DNA from: Trissonchulus latispiculum
Lineage: Eukaryota; Nematoda; Enoplea; Enoplida; Ironidae
Assembly: GCA_030248195.1 (NCBI GenBank)
Contig: JASAND010030650.1
Location: forward strand, 19,823 to 83,822
Direction of reading: 5' to 3'
DNA length: 64,000 nucleotides
In this document: in pieces, positions 22,401 to 31,619 of the stretch
How positions within the stretch are numbered: position 1 is the stretch's first letter
How the letters are laid out: each line of letters opens with the position of its first letter
The notes under the pieces: generated by a model
Database searches by the model: none
What the model was told of the DNA's origin: nothing
Seen by the model: the letters and a program-made list of their open reading frames with translations, nothing else
Translations under genes and position numbers: made by a program

Positions 22401-22696
22401 CCCCTCCTGTCCCCTCGCCCCAAATCCCCCCCCCCCTGAAACCCCTCTTCACATTCAAACTATATAATAATACCTACAGGCCAGTCATATTATATACGTA
22501 CCACAAGCCTTATGCTGCCGGCTAACACTGTAGCCATCGCGATCACAGCCACGGCCCACATAGTCTGTGCTGAGTCGTACGGTGGCATTGACCTGCTCCG
22601 TCTTGTCGCACTGGATGTCGCACAGGTCTAGGCTGGCCTTAGGCCACAGGATTTGAGATCCACTCTTGGGCAGATAGCGAATACTGTCCGGTGTAT
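13214..22696 (-). CDS. CLSTN: Calsyntenin, fifteen 3' exons (LamG-like domain to C-terminus), partial
   Basis: Spliced CDS, complement of 13214-13457, 13953-14038, 14473-14657, 15130-15325, 15950-16075, 17006-17151, 17629-17802, 18421-18611, 19064-19215, 19783-19971, 20162-20257, 20556-20734, 21114-21279, 21801-21940 and 22502-22696. All 14 junctions keep phase, giving 820 residues. Calsyntenins are type I membrane proteins with two N-terminal cadherin domains, a LamG-like domain, one span and an acidic tail. They act as synaptic adhesion molecules and as kinesin-1 cargo adaptors. Matches to the known family: VGRGCDRDGYSV, ENILCSSDE, LNRHHFAVFV, FRPAEWRW, VCDGEWHQYALAVDFPS, LVVGACWHGR, MTQFLRGYLA, a Val/Leu-rich span, LAWDDSGMNITVNP and LEWDDSTL. 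The cadherin exons are not in this stretch. Confidence 0.96.
13508..13712. repeat. Short tandem repeats in the last calsyntenin intron
   Basis: 13508-13556 is an (ACTAA)n-like run. 13612-13712 is a minisatellite with about four copies of ATTAAATACCGTTAATTGAA followed by A runs, unit 23-36 bases because the A run varies. Confidence 0.7.
13953..14038 (-). CDS. CLSTN: Calsyntenin exon, acidic cytoplasmic segment
   Basis: 86 bases, phase 0 in and 2 out, acceptor TTATTTTAG and donor GTAACT. It encodes GMGNETSHLHGEYEDEYDSE followed by more Asp/Ser. This is the acidic stretch between the two WDD motifs. It is too short for an open-frame scan and is supported by phase with both neighbours. Confidence 0.85.
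14473..14657 (-). CDS. CLSTN: Calsyntenin exon: transmembrane span and first WDD motif
   Basis: Acceptor CTGCTTTAG, donor GTATTG, phase 1 in and 0 out. It encodes SAVAIVVVVCAGFLLLLVIV, a single span, then basic residues (KIRSSQRHH) as a stop-transfer, then HELAWDDSGMNITVNPIE. The last segment closely follows the vertebrate MDWDDSALTITVNPME. Confidence 0.95.
15130..15325 (-). CDS. CLSTN: Calsyntenin exon: juxtamembrane ectodomain
   Basis: Acceptor ATTCTAG, donor GTAAGA, phase 0 in and 1 out. It starts ESDQASKKLPSDKLVDPVPP and ends STYEKAVMSSSGAG next to the span. In vertebrates this stalk region carries the juxtamembrane cleavage site. It is poorly conserved; no cleavage site is assigned. Confidence 0.88.
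15950..16075 (-). CDS. CLSTN: Calsyntenin exon: ectodomain stalk
   Basis: 126 bases, phase 0 both ends, acceptor TGTTTCAG, donor GTTAAT. It encodes LSVQTDRQGDSLLSTEPPVS and an acidic end, KIDDDDFE. Joined by phase; sequence specific to this lineage. Confidence 0.82.
16489..16950. mobile_element. Decayed element with GAGAC-rich ends, host to a nested MITE
   Basis: The outer parts contain GAGACC / GGTCTC-type runs: GAGACCCCTCCC on the left, and GAGCCGAGACTCCCAACCCTG on the right in shorter matching blocks. They surround the better-defined MITE at 16650-16840. The ends are not perfect inverted repeats, so limits are approximate. Confidence 0.35.
16650..16840. mobile_element. 191-bp MITE with 24-bp inverted ends
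   Basis: The left end GGGACCTTTTCGCGCGCGAG and right end CTCGCTGTGCGAAAAGGCCC are inverted with few mismatches, followed inward by TTAA-rich sequence. The centre is AT-rich with repeated AACTC/GAGTT motifs. No target duplication is evident. Confidence 0.65.
17006..17151 (-). CDS. CLSTN: Calsyntenin exon: GVEKMKGYEEVL segment
   Basis: Acceptor TGTTTCAG, donor GTATGT, phase 1 in and 0 out. It encodes GVEKMKGYEEVLNQIHYFNV and FSLECSAMNEKILSNTVAV. This aligns with vertebrate GVDTMASYEEVLHLLRYRNW and the following L-x-C-S-E-x-N-G region. Confidence 0.94.
17629..17802 (-). CDS. CLSTN: Calsyntenin exon: LDWCRISV segment
   Basis: Acceptor ATTTTAG, donor GTGAGG, phase 1 in and 1 out. It encodes VITLDWCRISVIPELNKDRE and ISSLSLDFEHQKEGLLLKG. 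It corresponds to the LDTCEVTV...ELNHEQESLEV part of the vertebrate protein, including the conserved Cys. Confidence 0.9.
18132..18398. mobile_element. G-tract TIR element, 5-bp duplication AAAAT
   Basis: Left end CAGCTTAGCCTACTGCGCGG plus a G run; right end AATTCCCTAGAATAAGCCCAG in shorter form CTAGAATAAGCCCAG. Flanked by AAAAT at 18127-18131 and 18399-18403. Its right end matches the left end of the copy at 38425 in reverse complement. It sits 22 bases from a calsyntenin splice donor. Confidence 0.78.
18421..18611 (-). CDS. CLSTN: Calsyntenin exon: PELVLSGGEDL segment
   Basis: Acceptor AATTTTCAG, donor GTATGC, phase 2 in and 1 out. It encodes CKDVETPINLKTVKAYALVE and PELVLSGGEDLNASQSDVKH, then VNVFPYLKIDMKL. 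The P-x-I/L-x-L-S-G pattern and F-P-x-L-x-I match the family. A G-tract transposon ends only 22 bases inside the intron after its donor. Confidence 0.92.
18985..19048 (-). repeat. tRNA-like sequence (Ser/Leu-type arms), SINE head or pseudogene
   Basis: The minus strand reads GTGGCCGAGTGGGAAGACAG, a near-perfect A-box/D-arm of class II tRNA, and GGATCGAATCTC 45 bases later as a B-box/T-arm. Matching acceptor-stem halves are not seen. It begins about 20 bases downstream of a calsyntenin 5' splice site in the same orientation. More likely a SINE head or tRNA pseudogene than a working tRNA. Confidence 0.5.
19064..19215 (-). CDS. CLSTN: Calsyntenin exon: VAYVNARSNPTPGHR segment
   Basis: Acceptor TTTCAG, donor GTACGT, phase 0 in and 2 out. 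It encodes MSELVLKAPDLPALEQMIRQ and VAYVNARSNPTPGHRAITLD. This aligns with vertebrate ISYLNSRQFPTPGIRRL. A tRNA-like sequence starts about 20 bases past the donor. Confidence 0.94.
19783..19971 (-). CDS. CLSTN: Calsyntenin exon: end of LamG-like domain
   Basis: 63 codons, phase 0 both ends, acceptor TTTCTAG, donor GTACAT. It encodes TKLVVGACWHGRTARMTQFL and RGYLASMTFLPGRV, then CLHECRESLDFEQG. These are the LVVGACW and MTQFFRGNLAGL motifs of the family and the paired Cys after them. Confidence 0.95.
20162..20257 (-). CDS. CLSTN: Calsyntenin exon: LamG-like strand, VKLMIDG
   Basis: 32 codons, phase 0 both ends, acceptor TTTTTAG, donor GTAGAC. It encodes VKLMIDGRDFVEHDNNYEIL and DDWPMHATKNLK, matching vertebrate V-T-L-Y-V-D-G...D-Y-P-L-H-P-S-K. 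Found by homology and splice sites. Confidence 0.93.
20556..20734 (-). CDS. CLSTN: Calsyntenin exon: LNRHHFAVFV-EWHQYALAVDFPS
   Basis: Acceptor CTTCTAG, donor GTAAGA, phase 1 in and 0 out. It encodes LNRHHFAVFVRNCKLEMLFR, then FRPAEWRWSLPEVCDGEWHQ and YALAVDFPS. This is the most conserved part of the LamG-like domain and nearly superimposes on the vertebrate sequence. Confidence 0.96.
21114..21279 (-). CDS. CLSTN: Calsyntenin exon: LamG-like domain start
   Basis: Acceptor ATTTTAG, donor GTACGT, phase 0 in and 1 out. It encodes TYYFDGENNAVIVEQETLKP, then PNAFTVTFWMKHGQTTKMNG and KENILCSSDEM. F-T-x-x-x-W-M-x-H-G and E-T/N-I-L-C-S-S-D are family hallmarks. Confidence 0.95.
21801..21940 (-). CDS. 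CLSTN: Calsyntenin exon: linker before LamG-like domain
   Basis: Acceptor TGTTCTAG, donor GTCGGT (unusual beyond GT), phase 1 in and 0 out. It encodes ADTKTVQLLPSKDDVKVEKD followed by a Ser/Asp-rich linker to HPPLDSE. It corresponds to AGTAELLPSP in vertebrates, and the linker is variable. Confidence 0.86.
22502..22696 (-). CDS. CLSTN: Calsyntenin exon: region after second cadherin domain
   Basis: Acceptor CTGTTTCCAG, donor GTACGT, phase 1 in and 1 out. It encodes SIRYLPKSGSQILWPKASLD and LCDIQCDKTEQVNATVRL, then VGRGCDRDGYSVSRQHKACG. It aligns with vertebrate IEYEPGTGALAVFP...LETC and IGKGCDRDTYSEKSLHRLCG. This is the most 5' exon that can be placed with confidence. Confidence 0.94.
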
Positions 22697-22723
22697 CTGG
22701 AAACAGAAAAAACCAAAACATAT

Positions 22724-22726
<3 letters not shown>

Positions 22727-22758
<32 letters not shown>
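22727..22758. repeat. (TA)n microsatellite
   Basis: About 16 TA units, close to the acceptor side of the most 5' firm calsyntenin exon. Confidence 0.85.
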
Positions 22759-22763
<5 letters not shown>

Positions 22764-22904
22764 TGCAATGCAACCAGGCATATACAACAACCCTATGTAG
22801 TCTGAAATGACAATTACTTAATATTAAACATATATACCTATTTTATAATTTTTTGAAAAGTTGCAGGGAAAAGTGTGGAAAATTTATCCTCAAAAGTTGA
22901 AACC

Positions 22905-23060
22905 CTATTGTTCCCGACACTTTTGGGTTCTGGGGAGATGGCCGGAATGCGGGGGGTCAAGTCTGGGGGGCCCGATTTCCGGGGGCCCACCCCGCCCCTC
23001 TAGGAAAAAGCGGGGGGGGGGTTCACACCCAGTGGTTTGTCCAAAAAAATTGGAAGGGGC
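22905..23060. mobile_element. Truncated G-tract element
   Basis: G and C runs with CCTCTAGGAAAAAGC, matching the CTAG...AAAAAGCCC end of the family, but the terminal CCCAG is absent. No duplication. Confidence 0.45.
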
Positions 23061-24950
23061 TTGTAACATAAAACACAACTTTTTCCAAAGGGCTTGTACC
23101 ATACCAAAGCATAACTTAACGTTATTAATATTTATATAGATTTGCAATTCTTAATAAATTCGCAACAAAAATTGCTTAATATCAATTTTATGAACAAAAA
23201 TTAAAGCTTTGATAGATTTACTTGAAAATTAACAAATTTCAGTATAAAATTTCGAATCTAACCTGAATTTTTTGGAATTTCGTTGAACCTATTTTCCGGC
23301 CATTTCTTCTTACCCCTTGCTTTTGTACCTTGCCCGAGCTGGGACCCCCTTGTTATGTTTATGTTATGATTCTACGTATCGTAATCTATGGATGATAATT
23401 TCTGTTTGACAACATTGTCTTGCTAAGTGACACTTAGCAAACTCAAGAACGCAATCACAACTTTTAAGTTTCATGAAATACGTACCTACAAATATATATA
23501 CATAATAGCTAAGCACTGCTTAAAAGGACACCTACCAACGTCGGCACAATGGCGACAAATTGTCTACTTTCACCGGCTTTCAAAAAATCTATTAAACAAG
23601 TAGCCAGCCACTTTTAAGCAGCAGTCTAAGTTTGGCTTAGACTAAACAGAATTTCTTAACTCTGATTCAATTTTCGCTACTCTTCTGCGAAACTTTGAAC
23701 TGGCTTACAACAACTGAAACTGAAGAAAGAAAAACTGACTAGACATGCATAAAAGACGAAATAGAAAAGAAAAGGCAAGCAGAAAAAAATGAAAGAAAAA
23801 CAACAGAAAAGAATGGATAAATCAATTTTCTCTGTCCCCCATTTCCATTGAAATCTAAGCATCTAAGCTTCATCTCTAGGCACCAGTAAAATGCAGCTTT
23901 CAATTGTAGTACACAGAAAATAGAACAATATCAAATGAAATGTGTAGGATAAAAAACAGGAAAAGGAAAACCAACAATTTACAGAGCGAATCGCACAGCT
24001 GAAAGAAGGGGATTTGTCAAATTTCAGCTTGTCAAAATTCTGAAACATTGTCTCACAGAGCTTAACATAACATAATAACATAAAAAACTAAAGCTGAATG
24101 AATAATCAAATAAAAGCTGAAATACAAAAGTATACACCTATGCATATAACAATATTTTCGACTTCTTTCAATTCCAAAAACTTTCACTTAAATCTTTCTA
24201 ACCCAAATTGGGAGCATTACAGTACTATAATCTCAGGTTTAAAGTTCAGATTAGAGGATGTTTTGCGAAAAAGTCTAATTTCGGGAAATCAATCTTTTTG
24301 CTATATTCGCTCAAACTCAGCGTGATCGAAAACACCCACACCAAATTTCAGCTCGATTGGGCAAGCTTTAAGAATTTTAAAGATTTTAGAAAATTTTAGA
24401 AAAATATATATCAGAAAATTTATCTAGAAAAGACCCACAAACCGAATAAAACAGCTCAAAAGGTTACATCAAAATTGGTTACACAACTCCACTCGACAGG
24501 TCTGTAGCTTTTCAATCTTGTGCAGATTCATCTTTATACATAAACTTGTTACAGAGTTATATAGCCGGGGATAAGCAAATTCCAAATTAACAGTTTTTCC
24601 TTCAATTTCAATTTTCAATTTCTCCAAAGAGTAAACTTTATCTAATTCTTATTTCCTTTCTGCGCCACCTTGCATCGTCTGCATTCTGCAACATGACCTA
24701 CTATATATGTATATATAGAATGTCAAACTGGGAAATATTGTCATAAAAAACCCCCAGCCTCCTGGTATATAACTCCGATTAGCTTTCTCTTTTAGCTGTC
24801 AAGGAGAAAATTTCAGAAAATTGGAGGGCGAGGAAAAAATCCTTCGGAAAGAAGAATAAAAAAACCACTCAGGTTAATTGGCCCCTCAACGAATGAATAT
24901 ATACGTATGTACACATACGATATATATTTTTATTATATATATATATATAT
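23061..24950. other. AT-rich non-coding sequence (intron), nothing recognised
   Basis: Short open frames on both strands are Phe/Ser/Lys-rich and lack any domain. No tandem or inverted repeats of note until the hairpin at 24956. Confidence 0.4.
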
Positions 24951-25609
24951 ATATCATAGGGGTCGCGGCAGCGACCCCTATAATATGTGTGAAAAGTGGC
25001 TGGAGACAGTGTAAAAATAAGCTGCGCAGAAACTGCGCAAAATCCTGCGCAGATCCTGCGCAGATTTCATGCGCAAATTGTAGAGCACATCGAGTTTAGT
25101 ATGTCTGTGAAGTTTCAGCCCCGTATCACTTACCGTTAAAAAGTTGCGCCCCGGACCGGTTATGGCGGCGATGTTTTTTTCCGGTTTCTCCTATTTGATG
25201 GTTGTATTGTACATAATGTTCGCCGCTTTCACGTGATCTGCAGCGGTGGGCCAACCTAAAGGGCTATGGGGTCTAGTAGCACCCTCTAAAGAATTTAAGA
25301 ATCACAACCTTTTTTGCGCCGCAGCTGCGCCACAGCGCCGCAGTGGCGCCGCAAAGTCGGCTCATAGCGAAAAGTGACCATTTTTGTGGTCGTCGCTCAG
25401 GTCGAACGTTACGAGCTGGAGCGGATTTCTTTTTATATTCTGAAATTACATATATTGAACTAACTAACGGTCGAGGTTGCGTTTCTCTACCACTTCCCTA
25501 GCGACCACAGTGGCCCGTCAAAGATGGCGAAAATTCGAAAAATGATAAATCGAAATTTCTCACTATCTATTTAACTTTGAAAGCTCAAATCTTCCATACA
25601 GTGGTTTTC

Positions 25610-26035
25610 TGGCACGGAGAATCGATTCCCGCAGTCAGTTTTACCGTCAGACCCAACCATCTTGCTGGGCTGGTTCCACTTTGCCGTCGGGAGGGTCAAG
25701 TCGGAAACCGCTTCCTGGAGGTCCATAGTAGGCTCTACCTGGCCTCTCAAAACTTTGCCTATAGGGGTTTTCTGGTCTGCCCAGCTCATTCCCGGTATCC
25801 GTTTTTCCGTCCGACGTGTCTATATGGCTGGGCTGGTTCTACTTTGCCGTCGGGAGGGTCAAGTCGGAAACCGCTTCCTGGAGGTCCATAGTAGGCTCTA
25901 CCTGGCCTCTCAAAACTTTGTCTATAGGGGTTTTCTGGTGTGCCCAGCTCATTCCCGGTATTCGTTTTGCCGTCCGACGTACCTATTTTGCTGGGCTGGT
26001 TCTACTTTGCCGTTTGAAGGATCAGTCGGGTGGGA
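25610..26035. repeat. ~160-bp tandem repeat, about 2.6 copies
   Basis: Repeats of a unit containing GCTGGGCTGGTTCCACTTTG, TCCTGGAGGTCCATAGTAGG and GGGGTTTTCTGGTCTGCCCA. Copies start near 25660, 25822 and 25985. Related copies lie at 61429, 61589 and 61749. Confidence 0.8.
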
Positions 26036-26039
26036 GGGT

Positions 26040-26840
26040 CAAATGGTCCAAAATAAGTTTCTCAAAAGTGGTCAAATTTGGTATCAAATGAAAGCCCTAA
26101 GTGAGCTGAGCAACTTTTGACATAGAACTGCGTACCCAAAGTGGCTGTAGAGTTCTGTGGTGGGGTGGGGTGGGGACTTAGGCGATTTTGGGTCAAAAAT
26201 AACATTTTTCGAAAGTGGTAAAATTTGGTATCAAATGAAAGCCCTAAGTGAGCTGAGCAACTTTTGTCATAGAACTGCGTACCCAAAGTGGCTATAGAGT
26301 GCTGTGGTGGGGTGGGGTGGGGACTTAGGCGATTTTGGGTCAAAAATAGAATTTTTCAAAAGTGGTAAAATTTGGTATCAAATGAAAGCCCTAAGTGAGC
26401 TGAGCAACTTTTGCCATAGAACTGCGTACCCAAAGTGGCTGTAGAGTGATGTGGTGGGGTGGGGTGGGGACTTAGGCGATTTTGGGTCAAAAATAAAATT
26501 TTTCAAAAGTGGTAAAATTTTGTATCAAATGAAAGCCCTAAGTGAGCTGAGCAACTTTTGTCATAAAACTGCGTACCCAAAGTGGCTATAGAGTGCTGTG
26601 GTGGGGACTTAGGCGATTTTGGGTCAAAAATAAAATTTTTCAAAAGTGGTAAAATTTTGTATCAAATAAAAGCCCTAAGTGAGCTGAGCAACTTTTGTCA
26701 TAGAACTGCGTACCCAAAGTGGCTATAGAGTGCTGTGGTGGGGACTTAGGCGATTTTGGGTCAAAAATAAAATTTTTCAAAAGTGGTATATAAAATTTGG
26801 TATCAAATGCAAGCCCTAAGTGAGCTGAGCAACTTTTGCG
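26040..26840. repeat. 147-bp tandem repeat array, six copies
   Basis: The motif GAGCTGAGCA recurs at 26103, 26250, 26397, 26544, 26681 and 26822. The first three spacings are exactly 147; the last two are 137 and 141, where one or more GGGGT blocks are missing. Each unit has (GGGGT)n and GACTTAGGCGATTTTGGGTC. Confidence 0.9.
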
Positions 26841-26895
26841 GTGTCGGATTTATGCCTTTCTCAACCGGAATTTAAAGGATAGACATAGGCCCAAC

Positions 26896-27991
26896 ACACA
26901 TATTATCCGGACCCGGATCCGGATCTGGTTTGGATCCGGCCGGATCCGGATCTAGACTTCAAAATACATGTAAATTTTTAAAAATTTTTCTTGGCTTTGT
27001 TACAGCATATGGGGTTTTCTATGGCTTTGGAAATGTTTAAAATGCTGTTCATGAATTTATTTAACAAATTTCAGCAATTTACTCTATCGGAAAGCTGCAA
27101 ATAACTTGAATTTAACAAATATATATACGTACGTTATATATATTTACAAATATATATAAATATTGAAATTAATTTTCGCAAGGTGCATATCAAAAGAATT
27201 TTTGAATGTGTGGTGGGCATGAATCATACATAAAAACATGGAACATTTTATAATAAAGTCGACAATTTTCAAAGAATTGTCCGAGGTTAGAACAGTGAGA
27301 AATTATAGAAGTCAAGCCCATTGCTGCTGAATTCATAGTTACTTACTTTTAATGAATTTTTTAATTACGTATTCGAGCTTAAGTTTTCTTAGCAATGGAT
27401 AAGTTCACCCCGTATCTGCAATTTAAATATGCATTAAATAAATGCGATACAGACCTGCAAGAATGTATTGCTATTTCCGAGAATAAATTTCAAGAAAAGC
27501 TTTATTAAAACATTTTTAAAATTCATTCAGAAAGATTTTAAGATTTGAAAACCCCCAACTACTTAGTTAATGGTCTATATTGTCGCACTATGTTTATGAG
27601 TTTACAAATGTTTTAAAATAACCAAATTTAACCTATTCATTCATAAAAATATAATTATAAATAGAAATTAATTCAACATAAAATATTAGAGTAGCCAATA
27701 AAATATCAAAGTCTACTGAAAAAATTAGTTTCTACTGAATACTAAAAAGATCAAAGGAGGTCTGGGGGCCGCAGCCCCCAGTAAAAGCCAGATTCTCAAC
27801 ACAACAAAATTGCGTCTAGAAATTAATTTAGAGCAATCTTGACATTTATTGCTTAGTTTCACCAATAAATTTCCTTTGTTTCGTTAATTTAAAAAAAGAT
27901 CCGGATCCGGATGGTTTTGCTGCCGGATCCGAATCCGGATCTGCAATATCCGGCAGGATCCGGATCCGGATATCCGGTCGATCCCTCATAT
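26896..27991. mobile_element. hAT-like element with GGATCC-rich ends
   Basis: Left end TCCGGACCCGGATCCGGATC, right end ...GGATATCCGGTCGATCCCT. The end CCGGTCGATCCCT(A) also closes the GGAACC-rich elements at 34963 and 48749. The middle (~950 bp) is AT-rich and non-coding. It inserted into the composite element at 24956-26895. Confidence 0.55.
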
Positions 27992-28025
27992 ATATAGATA
28001 TATATATATATATATATATATACAA

Positions 28026-28103
28026 TAGGGATGCACCGGGGCCAGGCCCCGGCCCCGGTAGTCAGGCCCCGGCCCCGGTAGTGGCGGCCCCGGTGCATCT
28101 CTA
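28026..28103. mobile_element. 78-bp mini hAT-like element, GGGGCC-rich
   Basis: The ends TAGGGATGCACCGGGGCC and GGCCCCGGTGCATCTCTA are the same as in the 377-bp copy at 50631-51007. The interior is only GGCCCC repeats. The flanks lie in TA repeats, so a duplication cannot be judged. Confidence 0.75.
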
Positions 28104-28729
28104 ATATATATCGCATAACAACTAACCACATACGTATATTCAAAAAATGACTTAATTAAATAAATAATATGCTTAATATTACACATATATCTTACGTCGG
28201 TAGTGTAACAAGACATTCCTCCAGACTCTTTCACAAGGAGCCAAACCCTATCAAACTACGGTAGGTTCAGTGTTTCACGAAGGTAAATATGCTTACCATA
28301 ACACTATGGATAGGTTCAAAGAAATAGCTTCGAAGATATGTAAGGATATACGTACGTAACTATCCTCAAATACGTTTCGGTAATAGGTAGGAATAATAGA
28401 ACCTTTGGTCCCCCACTCACCCCACCTTACACCACCGGCAAAATCAAGAACCGCTGGATACAGGTTATATATTTATTGTCAGGTTTGATTTGACAGAGCA
28501 GGCATCTATTTTGGTAATCTGCATTCTGTTCGCTGTAACAAGATCATTGGGAAAACCCTGATTTCGTGAAAGAACACAATTTTCCTTCGTTCACTCGTTA
28601 GTATAAATATACCTGATTGCTGAACCCTACAAGTTAAAAGCTTAATGAGTTCAATTTGCCGACAAAGGTTTCCTCCACTTAAACATAAACTTAGACGTAG
28701 CTAAAGTATACGTACGTACAAATATATCT

Positions 28730-28732
<3 letters not shown>
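28104..28732. other. AT-rich non-coding sequence, nothing recognised
   Basis: No reliable exon, repeat family or RNA signature seen. Confidence 0.4.
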
Positions 28733-28800
<68 letters not shown>

Positions 28801-28803
28801 GAT
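28733..28803. repeat. (TA)n microsatellite
   Basis: About 70 bases of near-pure TA/AT. Confidence 0.9.
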
Positions 28804-29133
28804 ATACGAAGACAGACACTTAGTTTGAACTGATCAGTCAAAGCAATATGTATATGTGGAGTCAAGGAAAGAGGAAAACTAAGGGCAGGTTTCCCCCGGT
28901 CATAGTCTATTATTTTCTCCAAATGAAAGTCCCCACTTCATGTCTTGCCCTCCTCTGCCCTGTGTGACGCCTCCGGGGCAAAAACACTGCTTCCAGATGC
29001 GCAATTAGTCCTCGGACACTAATGAAAAATATTCTTTTCTTCTCCAGGAAAGAAAACTAATCGCAATGGCAATGGAAAGAAAAAAGAAAGATCTGCCTAT
29101 ATATATATATATATAGGTAGGTTGTACGTGCGT

Positions 29134-29880
29134 ATTATAGGGGAGCGCGAGAGCGCTCCCCTATAATATGGGTGTAAAAGGCTCAGTGCGGCCCTTGGAG
29201 ACCCGTTCGAGCTCCGTGCCAGCTAAATACTCAACCAAACTGGACAATTTTGGTATCGTTGGAATCTACACGACGAGTACTACAAGTCGCAAAAAAGTTT
29301 TGGTCAAAATTTCCAACTTTGAAAATTTTCGCTTCCGGACAAGTTAGGTCCGTTTGTTTTTTTTCCGTGTAAGTCACGCTTGGAAAAATGCAATTTTCTG
29401 TCGGAGTGTTAGAACGATCTGGGCATTTTCAGCAGGTGAAGTTTGGTTTTTCTGAATGTATATATCCCCAAAGTGAACCTTTTTGATATTTTTTCGCTGC
29501 CCGGCCCGGCCAGTCATCTGTACGGCCGGCCAAAAGTGGACTTGGCGCTAAAATGGCCACTTTTTTGTCAAAGCCACAGGACTCAGGGAAGACGCTAGAG
29601 AGACGTAGTTTGTTGCATAAGGATCTACGGAAGGGTTTATATGTCCTAACGAGGGCGATTTTTGATATCTGGCCAGGATCGTTCTGGCGGCCGGCCCAAA
29701 GTTGGTCCGGCCAAATAGCCATTGTCGGAAAATTTCCGGAAAATTTTCGGAAAAAGTCCCAACTCTACAGGAAATAGTCAAAAATAGGCGTAAATATGCT
29801 GTTTTGGGCCATATAGTGGGACGCGTATAAGGGTTATCGGGGTCGCTGAACACGATGAGCATAGTCGCAGCTCTGTGCGG
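29134..29880. mobile_element. Element with 15-bp terminal hairpin
   Basis: It starts with a perfect hairpin: ATTATAGGGGAGCGC, loop GAGA, GCGCTCCCCTATAAT (29134-29167). It continues with sequence related to 49440-50138 and 57420-58014: repeated GGCCGGCC, CAAAATGGCC and GGGGTCGCTGAACACGATGA blocks. The right limit is approximate. Confidence 0.55.
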
Positions 29881-30186
29881 TGCTGCTATCGTGCTGTACT
29901 ATTATGCAGCAACCGTAGCACGCTGTCTGTAGACTTACTGTAAGCGGCTGAACATATGAAACTTGGCGAAAATTATGTCTGTAGTAAGGGGGAACTGTAG
30001 CTATGTTAGTTGGTGCACTCTCTAGCTTCCACCGTGCTGTATGTGCTGCCCCAAACACAGCACCTTCGATAACAAGTTATTTATTCGTTACTGGTATTTG
30101 AAATTCGGCATACAGATAGTTTAGGACATGACAAACTATTATAGATACGTTTCGTATACTTATTACGATGTTACTATGTGGTTGCG

Positions 30187-30655
30187 CTGCAGTGGAGTGC
30201 TGCAGAAGTACAGCACGGCCTATAACTAACTACAGAAAACTTGCAATCGTCTGAAATTCTGTAGGCAGGTGCAGAATAATAGCATTGGAAATCATGCCAT
30301 ACAAGTCTCCTTTTTTGGCAGTGAAGTTTGCGCCTAATTGCTCTGCAGTAGAGTGCTGCTGAAATACAGCACGGCCTGTAACTAGCTACAGGTAAGTTGC
30401 AATCGTCCGAAATTTAGTATACAAGTTCGGAAGAGCATTGCAAATTATGAGTTTCCTTCACTGACAGTAAAGTTTGCATCTGGTTGCGCTGCAGTAGAGT
30501 GCTGCTGAAGTACAGCACGGCCTACAACTAGCTACAGGTAAGTTGCAATCGTCCGAAATTTAGTATACAAGTTCGGAAGAGCATTGCAAATTATGAGTTT
30601 CCTTCACTGACAGTAAAGTTTGCATTTGGTTGCGCTGCAGTAGAGTGCTATATGC
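30187..30655. repeat. ~147-bp tandem repeat (CTGCAGTAGAGTGCTG unit), about 3 copies
   Basis: CTGCAG(T) recurs at 30187, 30342, 30489 and 30635, with spacings 155, 147 and 146. Units carry GTACAGCACGGCCTA, AGTTGCAATCGTC and CAGTAAAGTTTGC. The sequence is unrelated to the other 147-149-bp arrays here. Confidence 0.85.
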
Positions 30656-30852
30656 TATATACAGGACAGCAACTAAAACTATTGCAGCCATGGGTACTGG
30701 ATGTTGGATTTCTGTCAAAATAGAGAAAAAGGAAGAACTTGGAACTTTTCAAGCTTCTTTGTTTTGTACTTTCGGTTGACGATTAATGATTGGCGGAATT
30801 TTTAAAGTTTCTTTCACACAGCTTTAACGTTTTTGCTTTTTACTGAGAACCT

Positions 30853-31605
30853 TAAAAATGAAATAGGACAAGAATAAAAATGCTCCGGTGGAGCATGAAA
30901 AATGCAATATGGGTGACATTAGGTTGTAAATGGACAGAGGACTAGGTTTTAAAACGTTAATATGGGAGGGGCAGGTTGTAAATGCCAGGAGGACTAGGTT
31001 AAAAGCGCACTAATATGGACCAGCTTCGCTGAACAACCCATATTCGCGGTCACTCATGCTCCACTCCACATGACATACGAGTAAGATCTGCATTCTTCAG
31101 CTTTCAAAGCAAGCGGGACGATTTTGAAATATTAAAGCTTATTCCAAATAAACAATGCAGTTCTGATAGAAAGGTGTTCAAGGTGTTTTTTCTGCAGTGT
31201 CAGCGCAGAATCTTGTATTAAGTTGATGCGAAAAGCAGTTGACATTATGTACGTGTATTATTAAGTTGTATAATAAGGAGCACGACACATATATATACTT
31301 GCAGGCCATGCTGACAAATCGTTCAATTTTCTGAAGAACTGTCAATATCAACAGCAAGCAGCAGCCGATAGAAACTCTGGACAGTTTTCGCGAATATGGG
31401 TTGTTCAGCGAAGCTGGTCCATATTAGTGCGCTTTTAACCATATTGAAAATATTTTATTTTTTTATTTTTGTTTTTAGTCCTCCTGGCATTTACAACCTG
31501 CCCCCTCACATATTAACGTTTTAAAACCTAGTCCTCTGTCCATTTACAACCGAATGTCACCCATATTGCATTTTTCATGCTCCACCGGAGCATTTTTATT
31601 CTTGT
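30853..31605. mobile_element. Fold-back element 1 (~750 bp, long inverted arms)
   Basis: The left arm from AAATGAAATAGGACAAGAAT through ATGCTCCGGTGGAGCAT to CAACCCATATTCGCGG (31047) is the inverted copy of 31393-31603. Arms are about 180-200 bp with few differences; one gap is a T-rich insertion near 31450. The loop at 31050-31390 is AT-rich. No coding capacity. Confidence 0.88.
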
Positions 31606-31619
31606 ATACATATATATAC

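Larger units (their letters stand above)
24956..26895. mobile_element. Composite non-autonomous element: hairpin end plus two internal tandem arrays
   Basis: It starts with a perfect hairpin (ATAGGGGTCGC, loop GGCA, GCGACCCCTAT) and continues as GC-rich sequence with repeated TGCGCAG. Then come about 2.6 units of ~160 bp (25610-26035) and six units of ~147 bp (26040-26840), then GTGTCGGATTTAT...CCAACACACATATTA. The same order of parts recurs at 61380-62500, which shows it is a mobile unit. The right end is cut by the CCGGATCC-rich element at 26896. Open frames across the arrays are repeat translations, not genes. Confidence 0.65.

Noticed and set aside
25662..26120. 152-codon open frame (MLGWFHFAVGRVKSE...)
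   Set aside because: It is the translation of the ~160-bp tandem repeat, whose period happens to keep a frame open across repeats.
28896..29100. A calsyntenin exon in the GC-richer stretch near 28.9 kb
   Set aside because: No frame matches the cadherin or LamG region and no acceptor/donor pair gives the phase needed by the exon at 22696.
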